From a virus, in IMG/VR virus record IMGVR_UViG_3300010938_000035, positions 1-64,000 of that record: a stretch of 64,000 nucleotides of DNA; one strand, given 5' to 3'. A model generated the notes under the pieces. The model worked only from the letters and a program-made list of their open reading frames with translations. It did no database searches and was not told where the DNA came from. This document shows positions 25,186 through 32,250 of the stretch, piece after piece. The position numbers and the translations under genes are program-made. Within the stretch, counting starts at the first letter, position 1. Each line of letters opens with the position of its first letter.

Positions 25186-26106
25186 TTAACCTAGTGTGTG
25201 GGCTATTATAGCTCCGCATTCTGGAACAATGATCTTCTCATCTGTATATTCCATAACCTCAATTACGGTAGCCCTCTCCCACTGTAATTCGATCTTTCTT
25301 ACCAATCTTGTCTGCCACTGAAAAATATATCCCAATGAAATTCTTCTCAATCCAGGGCTAGGGTTAACAAAAGCTAAATAAACACTGTCACCCCAGATAT
25401 AAGAAAGATCTACTTCCTGACCAAGATTAGCAGCATTATATCCAGCACCAGCTACCTTAACAGTCATACCATATAATTTGTTTGGTATAAGTAGCTCAGA
25501 ATCGATTGTTAACAAATTCTGAACATATTTTACCATGTCCTTTATAGTTGGGTCATAAGTAAGAACACAAGCTACCTCATAAGGTATTATTATAGTATTA
25601 GGTTGCTGGAAACATTTGCTGTGAATATATTTTATTCTGCCTAATATATCCTTATCAAATGTACTACCATTTGTTCCCCAAGCAGTACCGGCATTAACAA
25701 CAGCATCTCCAATTATATTACTATCAAGAAGTCCCTTTACTTTAACTTCCTTATAAAGACCAATAACATCAGTACAATTTTCCGTTGCTTCGATTTCAGG
25801 AGAAATAGGTGTATCAGCATTATCTTTAACTTCTTGTGGTATCACTTCGCTAATAGCATGACACTCACAGAAGTAAGATCCGGTATCATAGGTGTGGTAG
25901 ATTGTTCTGGATCTTGTTCCTGGGGCTCTTCTGGTGTTTACATATTTAAAATGTTCTTTACCCTGAATATAATATTTATCACTTTGCTTTTTTACTGATA
26001 CAGTTGGAAATAAAGTTTCAGCAACAAATGCAGCATTGTGATGTTTTATTGATATATCAGTTAATGGACCATCTATATGAACTTCTTGCGGACTTGGTCT
26101 GATCAT
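25186..26106 (-). CDS. Major capsid protein
   Basis: This 306-residue protein fits the HK97-fold major capsid protein of Mu-like or capsid-E-like phages. It follows the protease/scaffold and decoration genes, it has the expected size, and its N terminus (NAAFVAETLFPTVSVKKQ) and C-terminal part (YLAFVNPSPGLRRISLGY then FQWQTRLVRK) are typical of this group. The strong ribosome binding site (AAAGGAGGT) suits the most abundant virion protein. A terminator-like hairpin follows it. Confidence 0.85.
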   Translation of the reverse strand: MIRPSPQEVHIDGPLTDISIKHHNAAFVAETLFPTVSVKKQSDKYYIQGKEHFKYVNTRRAPGTRSRTIYHTYDTGSYFCECHAISEVIPQEVKDNADTPISPEIEATENCTDVIGLYKEVKVKGLLDSNIIGDAVVNAGTAWGTNGSTFDKDILGRIKYIHSKCFQQPNTIIIPYEVACVLTYDPTIKDMVKYVQNLLTIDSELLIPNKLYGMTVKVAGAGYNAANLGQEVDLSYIWGDSVYLAFVNPSPGLRRISLGYIFQWQTRLVRKIELQWERATVIEVMEYTDEKIIVPECGAIIAHTLG

Positions 26107-26124
26107 TTAACTTACCTCCTTTCC

Positions 26125-26550
26125 TTAACCATTATATACTTGTCTGGTATTCCCGTGAAGCCTCACAAGAACCTGATCACCATCTTGTGCAGCATTATCA
26201 AGAGCAACACCTATTGACCAATAATAATCTACAGGTGTTGATTCAAGTGGCACAGCAGCAATCTTACCAGCAGTCCCGTATAGATATACTTCATCACCAA
26301 TATTTATAGCACTAGCAGCAATACATTTCACATCCCCAAATATAGCTAAAGTAACTGGTTTACCGTTGTCAACCGATTTATCCTGAACAACCCCAGCAAA
26401 TAACCTAGCATTTGAAGCCGTAGGATATTTTACTTTATTTTCATCAGTGGTATCAATAACAACACATCGCCCAGCTACAACTCCACCTGTTTGATTAACA
26501 ATCTTATTACCATCTGTTATTATTATTTGTTCACCAAGCACTCTTGACAC
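26125..26550 (-). CDS. Capsid decoration protein, DUF2190-like
   Basis: This 141-residue protein shows the beta-rich pattern of DUF2190 / decoration-like proteins: GGVVAGRCVVIDTTDENKVK, LFAGVVQDKSVDNGKPVTLA and GDEVYLYGTAGKI. It lies directly between the protease/scaffold and the capsid gene, the usual place. Such proteins stabilise or decorate the capsid shell. Confidence 0.8.
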   Translation of the reverse strand: MSRVLGEQIIITDGNKIVNQTGGVVAGRCVVIDTTDENKVKYPTASNARLFAGVVQDKSVDNGKPVTLAIFGDVKCIAASAINIGDEVYLYGTAGKIAAVPLESTPVDYYWSIGVALDNAAQDGDQVLVRLHGNTRQVYNG

Positions 26551-26555
26551 CTCCT

Positions 26556-27281
26556 TTACGACTCATAGAGTTCCATATATGCTTGTTTTAGGGCATCACG
26601 GAATTGGAAATTCTTGTCAACTTTCTGTCCTTCAGCATATATCTGCCGTGCCCTCAACTGTAAATCAGTTGAAATCATATCATCTTGAACTGACATACCT
26701 CTCTCGGTATAGTCAAAACAACCAGGTAAAGATTCAACAAATCTCATAAACTTTGTAGCATCTTCCTCATCAAAAGACATCAACATATCAATAGCCAAAT
26801 CTTTTAACTGTGGAGGTATTTTACCAATACCTCTTTCATCAGCAATCCAATCATCAACGATACCCTCCACAGCTTCAAATTTCAAGGCCTCTTGTAATTG
26901 ATAATTTTGTTCTTGTAATTGTGCTACTTGTTCTGAAAGCTCCATAGCAACAGATCTTGCTTCTGGATCTACTGTCGAAGCTACAGGAACAACCGGAACT
27001 TCTGGTTCATCAAATTCATACTCTTCATCATACTCTGGTTCATCATATTCCGGTTCATCAAATTCCCAATTATCATAATCATCATCAAATTCCCAATCTT
27101 CGGAATAATCATCATTATAATCATCATCATCATCATCAAATTCCCAATCATCATCAACAGCATCATCGTAATATTCGGGTTCATCATACTCATAATCAAC
27201 AAACTCCTCTGGTTCTTGAACAAGCTCAGAGAAGGTTTCGTCATCAAGATCTAATCCGCTATCAACATCTGCATAAGACAT
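26556..27281 (-). CDS. Nested scaffold protein from internal start
   Basis: An ATG at 27281, in frame with the protease gene, has AGAAAGAAAGGAGG seven bases upstream, one of the best ribosome binding sites in the window. The product (241 residues, MSYADVDSGL) is the acidic scaffold and coiled-coil part alone. The same arrangement is known from lambda C/Nu3 and Mu I/Z. Nothing else explains so strong a site inside a gene. Confidence 0.8.
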   Translation of the reverse strand: MSYADVDSGLDLDDETFSELVQEPEEFVDYEYDEPEYYDDAVDDDWEFDDDDDDYNDDYSEDWEFDDDYDNWEFDEPEYDEPEYDEEYEFDEPEVPVVPVASTVDPEARSVAMELSEQVAQLQEQNYQLQEALKFEAVEGIVDDWIADERGIGKIPPQLKDLAIDMLMSFDEEDATKFMRFVESLPGCFDYTERGMSVQDDMISTDLQLRARQIYAEGQKVDKNFQFRDALKQAYMELYES

Positions 27282-28064
27282 TTGTATGCCTCCTTTCTTT
27301 CTTCTTAATTTTAACGACCTTATAAATTCTCTATTGCTTTCAGATACATCACCTTCCTCTACAGTAGGTTTTTTATTTCCAGTTCTTTTAAACCCTCTAT
27401 TGTTTTTATTAGAATAATCCGGTGAAACAAGATTATTAGAAACTTGTTGTGATTTCCACTCGGAAATTATTCTCTCTTTAAATCCAGGAAAAACTTCAGA
27501 CAACAAAATAGGAGCCATTCTTTTGATGAATGGTCTATTTGTAAGAGTAACAGCAATTAATACATTGGGAGTAATCTTTTTGGTTTCAGGATCTTCATAC
27601 TTTGGTGAAAACTCAGCCGATACATAACGATATACCTTATCCTTTATTAAACCAAGCCCCTTTTTAGTCCAATCAACTAATGCCCAAAGACCAGAAGGAC
27701 GTATTTCAAGTTTCTTTATCCATCCTACAGCACCCTTGTCTTCCTTGTGTTCGGTATCAATAGCAATATCAATACCTCGCACATTTTCCTCATGATGCTT
27801 CTTAAGATCCTCAAAAGTTTTTTCATTAATGTCAATTGGACCATATACAGGATGATTCCACCTACCAGGTCTAAGGATTTGAATCCATGAAAGTCTAAGA
27901 TTCCTCGCTCCCAATCTGGCAGGTTTTATATCTTCTAATGATATTGGATTTATGAGTTCACTAAAGACATGAATACTATTATTACTATCCATATCAATAG
28001 TATGCTCATAATCAACATTATCATCCAAAGTCTTATCCTGATAGTACAATCTACTACCCATCAT
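26556..28064 (-). CDS. Capsid maturation protease with C-terminal scaffold
   Basis: This is a 502-residue protein. Residues about 55-190 match Mu gpI-like serine proteases: HPVYGPIDINEKTFEDL, then NVRGIDIAIDTEHKEDKGA and GWIKKLEIRPSGL, then VLIAVTLTNRPF. They cut the scaffold and may process the capsid. Residues after 260 form a scaffold: very acidic (runs of Asp and repeated WEFDD and EPEYDE blocks), then a coiled coil (QVAQLQEQNYQLQEAL) and a helical end. An internal start makes the scaffold separately. The genes beside it are the decoration and capsid genes. Confidence 0.8.
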   Translation of the reverse strand: MMGSRLYYQDKTLDDNVDYEHTIDMDSNNSIHVFSELINPISLEDIKPARLGARNLRLSWIQILRPGRWNHPVYGPIDINEKTFEDLKKHHEENVRGIDIAIDTEHKEDKGAVGWIKKLEIRPSGLWALVDWTKKGLGLIKDKVYRYVSAEFSPKYEDPETKKITPNVLIAVTLTNRPFIKRMAPILLSEVFPGFKERIISEWKSQQVSNNLVSPDYSNKNNRGFKRTGNKKPTVEEGDVSESNREFIRSLKLRRKKGGIQMSYADVDSGLDLDDETFSELVQEPEEFVDYEYDEPEYYDDAVDDDWEFDDDDDDYNDDYSEDWEFDDDYDNWEFDEPEYDEPEYDEEYEFDEPEVPVVPVASTVDPEARSVAMELSEQVAQLQEQNYQLQEALKFEAVEGIVDDWIADERGIGKIPPQLKDLAIDMLMSFDEEDATKFMRFVESLPGCFDYTERGMSVQDDMISTDLQLRARQIYAEGQKVDKNFQFRDALKQAYMELYES

Positions 28065-28118
28065 AAGACCAAATCCTTTTAATTATTATTTATGCACATG
28101 TTTTTAATAACAATTTAT

Positions 28119-28856
28119 TTATTTTTTTGCAAAAACACCCTTTAGCTTCTCAATTCCCCTACCGGCTAATTTAGATGCTTTCCTAGCTACTTTACCACCA
28201 AAATAACCACCAGCACTTAATCCAGATCCTAGTGCAAGTCCCAGAGCGCCCGCTTGTGCTAATTTTTTCAAATATGAACGTCTTTGTGAAGGTGTCATTG
28301 GAATATTTTGTTCCTCTTCAATAGGTGCTTGAAACATGTAAGGATGATAGTAATAGTAGGGTTCAGAAGCAGCAATTGTTTTTCTACCCATACGTTTTCT
28401 AATTTTCTTAGCCCCTAAGTAACTTACACCACCGAGTCCCCCAACTGCTCCAGTTACTGCAGCTACCTTTTGCCAGGTAGGCATCTTTTTCCATATTTCT
28501 TTAGCTCTCTTAATTAATTTCGGATGAGGAACTGAGGCTACCCCCTCAACCGCTCCAACAGGTGCCTGAAACATGTAAGGATAATAATAGTAGGGTTCGG
28601 AAGCAGCAACTGTAACAGGTTCTCTTCTACGCCTACCAGCTAACCATCTATAACCACCATACAATACAGGAAGTCCTATTGCAGCACCTCCACCAACTCT
28701 ATAGAGGGCCCTAGTTCTCGGTTTAAGACCCCCCCACCAACTACCCACACCGGTTTTCATTCTACCAATCCCCGCCCTAACTTTTCCATATTCCGATTTG
28801 AGCCTTCCCAATAAACTCGGAGATTGGGTATAAGTTCTCTTAACTCGTCTTGGCAT
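28119..28856 (-). CDS. Basic Gly-rich protein with two EPYYYYPYMFQAP repeats
   Basis: This 245-residue, strongly basic protein is unrecognised. It contains two copies of a near-identical block, AASEPYYYYPYMFQAP and AASEPYYYYHPYMFQAP (about residues 84-99 and 162-178). Each follows a Gly-rich hydrophobic helix that could insert in a membrane (GGGAAIGLPVLYGGY and GAVGGLGGVSYLGA); a third such helix stands near the end. It lies in the head module between the protease and the ATP-grasp gene. A membrane-active internal head protein is possible, but this is a guess. Confidence 0.6.
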   Translation of the reverse strand: MPRRVKRTYTQSPSLLGRLKSEYGKVRAGIGRMKTGVGSWWGGLKPRTRALYRVGGGAAIGLPVLYGGYRWLAGRRRREPVTVAASEPYYYYPYMFQAPVGAVEGVASVPHPKLIKRAKEIWKKMPTWQKVAAVTGAVGGLGGVSYLGAKKIRKRMGRKTIAASEPYYYYHPYMFQAPIEEEQNIPMTPSQRRSYLKKLAQAGALGLALGSGLSAGGYFGGKVARKASKLAGRGIEKLKGVFAKK

Positions 28857-28952
28857 TTTATCATTACCTCCTTATTAATTAATATTTTATATTATATATT
28901 AATTTATCAATTTATCACATTAACTATATATTATTATTTAATAACCACAACC

Positions 28953-29366
28953 TTATACTTTGCCTAGCCTTTTTCTAGAAAACCTTATAAGTTTACCTTT
29001 CAGCGGTTGTGGTATATGAACCTGATCAGGAGTCAGCATCATAAATTTATACGATTCAAACTTGTCCATATTAATATTATTAGATCTCTCCCAAGTACTA
29101 TTAAATCTTTTATTACCTGCTATTAAATAATTAAAATAACTTTTTTCAAGTGGAGTCAATTCCCAAAATTCACTAAAACTGGGTAATACCCAATATTCCT
29201 CTCCCATAGATTGTGCATTGTCACTTTTTCCCTTAGATCTTCTCATATACTTTCTTTGGTTTTGATAGGCTATTGCAACAGCCTGTTTGGGAGGATAACC
29301 AGATCTAATCAATTCTTTTATATTAGCATTTCTAGCTTCTTTGGAACCTGACTTTATCAATGGCAT
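28953..29366 (-). CDS. Small head-module protein
   Basis: This 137-residue basic protein begins MPLIKSGSKEARNANIKELI and then GYPPKQAVAIAYQNQRK. This N-terminal pattern (a basic stretch followed by PKQAVAIA) is common in small uncharacterised phage proteins encoded near head genes. The C-terminal half is unrecognised. It is co-directional with the ATP-grasp gene. Confidence 0.6.
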   Translation of the reverse strand: MPLIKSGSKEARNANIKELIRSGYPPKQAVAIAYQNQRKYMRRSKGKSDNAQSMGEEYWVLPSFSEFWELTPLEKSYFNYLIAGNKRFNSTWERSNNINMDKFESYKFMMLTPDQVHIPQPLKGKLIRFSRKRLGKV

Positions 29367-29373
29367 AAATTAA

Positions 29374-32001
29374 TTACCTTTTTAATTTGAATTTTCTGAA
29401 TACTATATTTCTATAATAACTACGTTCCGCTTGATCTAATAATTCGGACAAGTATCTACTATTACTTTTATCTAAAAATAAGGGGTCAGCATAATCCAAT
29501 TGAGGCAAATAACGACATAAAGAAGAATCATTATAATTATAATAACTTAGTCTATTATTTTTGTCAATAAATTCACTATTAAATTTTAAATATTTATTAG
29601 TAAACCACTTTTTAGCACGCTCACCTATGTCAATTCTATATTGTTTCTCTGGTAAACGTATTTTATCAAGTCTACTATAAACCAATTTCTGTGCATCATC
29701 TATAGTTTTACCCGTAGCACAAATAGCACCAACTAATCCCGAAGTAGTAGTTACAAGTCTATCATGTTCATCTAGTCTAACATCAAACCAATAACATGAA
29801 TCAACAAAATCCTCAAACCCAGTTATTACCATATCTGAAGATCTCTTTGCAAGTTGCTTAGCAACAGATCTTCTCCTTTTACCAGATAAACCAGATGGGA
29901 GATCAACCATTGGATAGGGTGGAACAGATAAAGTAACTCCAATAGAAAAATCAGGAGGAAATTCGACATGATCTATATTACCAGTAGCTACAGCATAGAG
30001 TAATTCACAGAAAGACCCATCCCACAATTCCATTATATTCTCTATAGCCACATAACCACAATTACCACTCCATACAATTTTACCGTTTCTTCTAGTCAAT
30101 ATTATATGGTTAGGTGAAACATTGACACAATAAACTTTACCTTTATAATATTCTTTACTTATATTATTTATAGTTAAATATAAATCATCCTTTAATTTAT
30201 ATTGTTTAATACAATATAAATCCTGATCACAAAAACTATTACCTTTACAACGACATACCTTAATACGATCTTTTATGCTGTTATTATTTATTCTATATAA
30301 TCCCGTGTTAATTTTATTAATAACAGAACGCCCACATACCTTTAATATTAATTCTTGTAAGTCATCGGCTATTTGTTTAGTAGGTGCAAAATATAATATA
30401 TGATCATTTTCCGTGAGACAGTCACAACCAAGATGATACCCATTCAAAAAGCACTTTACACGATCCGATGCCAGTCCTTTAATAAAATTGGGTATATGTC
30501 TATTGCAACACTCGTGTAAATTAATAGTATTAATAATATCACTAGCAACTTGAATATTGTTTAACAATATACTACACTTAACTTTACCACTTCTATTAAT
30601 TGTTTCCAATACAAACATACTTTCTAATAAATCAAGATCGGCTAAAACAATTAATAGTTTACCTAATATATTGTTTGGTATTTCTGGAATTAAAATACCA
30701 AAATGATCGTCCTGATTGTGTAGTTTATGTGGTCTACCTATAGCAGTACACACTCCCAATAAAAATAGCCATGAATCCATCGATACTTGTTTTTCGGAAA
30801 ATGATTCATAAGATGGTAAAATATAGAAATTTTGATCATCACCACTCCAGACAGATAGACTAGACATCCAAAATTTATTAGATCCTAAGCTATTAATTAA
30901 CTCATCAGCTTGCATTAGTTTATAATGATTGTTATCTTGAGTAATAGCATATAACATATGATCGGGTGTTATTTTCATATTTATTAAATCATTATTAATT
31001 AATAACATCTCTCCATCATAATCTTTAACCACTTTATTATTAATTTTACAATACTCTAATTCCATGTTAGTGGGATTTAAAGTAGCAACTATTTCATCGT
31101 CTGAAATATCCTTAAAAAACTTGAATCCATCCTTAGTCAATATTTCAGTTTGATCATCATGACACCTAGGTGTAAACTCTAATGCATATATCTTATCATC
31201 ATCACCTACAATTGTATTAAGATCAATCGGACCCGAATATTTTTGTTTTTCAAGAAGGGGTAACAGTTTTTTAACATTGTGTGTTAAAATAGTTTCATGA
31301 GGAGAAAACCAAACAACTGATCCAGCAGATCCTATAGTCGGACCTAAATTACCGACTAGAAACTTCTTCTCTTCTATTGTATAATTATCAAATCCGGGTA
31401 TATACCTTCCATTAGCCAACCATATTTCAGTTGATATTTCAAATCCTTCAATAAACTTCTGAAGGATCAAGCCTTCAGTAACATCTATAAGCCTCTCATC
31501 TTTAAAATGTTCCAGCATATCTAACATATCATCTGGAGCTTTACTCGTATATGATGTAAAGGAACTTGCATTCTCTCCCATAATCTTAACAACATAACGA
31601 TCCGGGTTTTGCTTTACAAAGCTCATAGCAGCATCTATCGTTTTGAATTTATAAGTATCAGGTATCAATATACCATAATCTTGCATTATCTTGAGACCAT
31701 AGGACCTATCAAATTCTAGTTTGTCATTAAATACACCCCCAGAAAAAACAGGATAACCACGTTTCCTTAGGGAATCTGCTGTCCTACCCATACCAGTAGA
31801 ATCAAAAACAATAAAATCAAAATCATATTTCTCTAATGCAGTAACATAATCATCGGTCTTCTCTAACAATCCATCAAAAGTTTTACTATCAATACTACCG
31901 CCACCAGGATCATAATAAGCTATAACATCATGACCCTCTCTAAGTAAACGCTGACCTATACAAAACCCAGACCCAGTATGAGTCATTAGAAGAATTAACA
32001 T
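29374..32001 (-). CDS. PurD-like ATP-grasp ligase interrupted by an intein
   Basis: This is an 875-residue precursor. The ATG at 32001 is chosen because GGGAG lies eight bases before it. Residues 1-279 and 648-875 together (507 residues) match ATP-grasp ligases related to phosphoribosylamine-glycine ligase: the N-domain with GSGFCIGQRLLREGHDVIAYY, the ATP-grasp core with RYVVKIMGENASSF and EGLILQKFIEGFEISTEIW, and a C-terminal part with TTSGLVGAICATGKTIDDA and YRIDIGERA, which parallels the PurD end. Such enzymes ligate an acid to an amine at the cost of ATP. Here it lies in the head module, far from any purine gene. An intein breaks the metal-binding EFTPR/CGY motif. Confidence 0.8.
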   Translation of the reverse strand: MLILLMTHTGSGFCIGQRLLREGHDVIAYYDPGGGSIDSKTFDGLLEKTDDYVTALEKYDFDFIVFDSTGMGRTADSLRKRGYPVFSGGVFNDKLEFDRSYGLKIMQDYGILIPDTYKFKTIDAAMSFVKQNPDRYVVKIMGENASSFTSYTSKAPDDMLDMLEHFKDERLIDVTEGLILQKFIEGFEISTEIWLANGRYIPGFDNYTIEEKKFLVGNLGPTIGSAGSVVWFSPHETILTHNVKKLLPLLEKQKYSGPIDLNTIVGDDDKIYALEFTPRCHDDQTEILTKDGFKFFKDISDDEIVATLNPTNMELEYCKINNKVVKDYDGEMLLINNDLINMKITPDHMLYAITQDNNHYKLMQADELINSLGSNKFWMSSLSVWSGDDQNFYILPSYESFSEKQVSMDSWLFLLGVCTAIGRPHKLHNQDDHFGILIPEIPNNILGKLLIVLADLDLLESMFVLETINRSGKVKCSILLNNIQVASDIINTINLHECCNRHIPNFIKGLASDRVKCFLNGYHLGCDCLTENDHILYFAPTKQIADDLQELILKVCGRSVINKINTGLYRINNNSIKDRIKVCRCKGNSFCDQDLYCIKQYKLKDDLYLTINNISKEYYKGKVYCVNVSPNHIILTRRNGKIVWSGNCGYVAIENIMELWDGSFCELLYAVATGNIDHVEFPPDFSIGVTLSVPPYPMVDLPSGLSGKRRRSVAKQLAKRSSDMVITGFEDFVDSCYWFDVRLDEHDRLVTTTSGLVGAICATGKTIDDAQKLVYSRLDKIRLPEKQYRIDIGERAKKWFTNKYLKFNSEFIDKNNRLSYYNYNDSSLCRYLPQLDYADPLFLDKSNSRYLSELLDQAERSYYRNIVFRKFKLKR
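30061..31164 (-). other. Intein (368 residues) with decayed LAGLIDADG domain
   Basis: It runs from Cys1 (CHDDQTEILTKDGF, block A) to the terminal Asn before +1 Cys (VWSGN/CGY). Block B is NMKITPDHMLYA, block F is YCVNVSPNHIILT and block G is RNGKIVWSGN. The penultimate residue is Gly, not His. The middle shows two degenerate LAGLIDADG motifs, WLFLLGVCTAIGRP and CFLNGYHLGCDCL, both without the catalytic Asp in the expected place. So splicing residues look intact but the homing endonuclease looks dead. Its site, inside the ATP-grasp active-site motif, is typical of inteins. Confidence 0.9.
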
Positions 32002-32006
32002 ATAGG

Positions 32007-32225
32007 TCACTCCCAATCAAAGAATAATATCTGTTCGGAGCAAGCTATTGCTGATCCAACTATAGCCTTTGTCAAATCTTTCATATACTCAGTTTTAATA
32101 ATCTGAGCAGTCTCAGGATCAAAATTAGCATCAATCTCCGAAAACAATTGAGCCGTGATCTCATCAAGAGATTCACAAACTTCATTGAGTACCATATCAG
32201 TAATATCAGATATGCTTTTACTCAT
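32007..32225 (-). CDS. Small helical protein, paralogue of 34882-35181
   Basis: This 72-residue protein aligns over most of its length with the one at 34882-35181: MSKSISDITDMVLNEVCESL against MNKNIDEIVNMVINEIKEPL, and LTKAIVGSAIACSEQI against LAKAMIGSAISCGDDI. It is predicted to be helical, with one Cys conserved between the copies. The two copies flank the 847-residue protein of the head module. Function is unknown; a small structural or regulatory subunit is possible. Confidence 0.65.
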   Translation of the reverse strand: MSKSISDITDMVLNEVCESLDEITAQLFSEIDANFDPETAQIIKTEYMKDLTKAIVGSAIACSEQILFFDWE

Positions 32226-32250
32226 GATAACACCTCCGTTTATTATTAAC

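Noticed and set aside
26957-27325. Plus-strand ORF of 122 codons rich in His
   Set aside because: It is the antisense shadow of the Asp/Glu-rich scaffold repeats; codons for Asp read as His-type runs on the other strand. No ribosome binding site.
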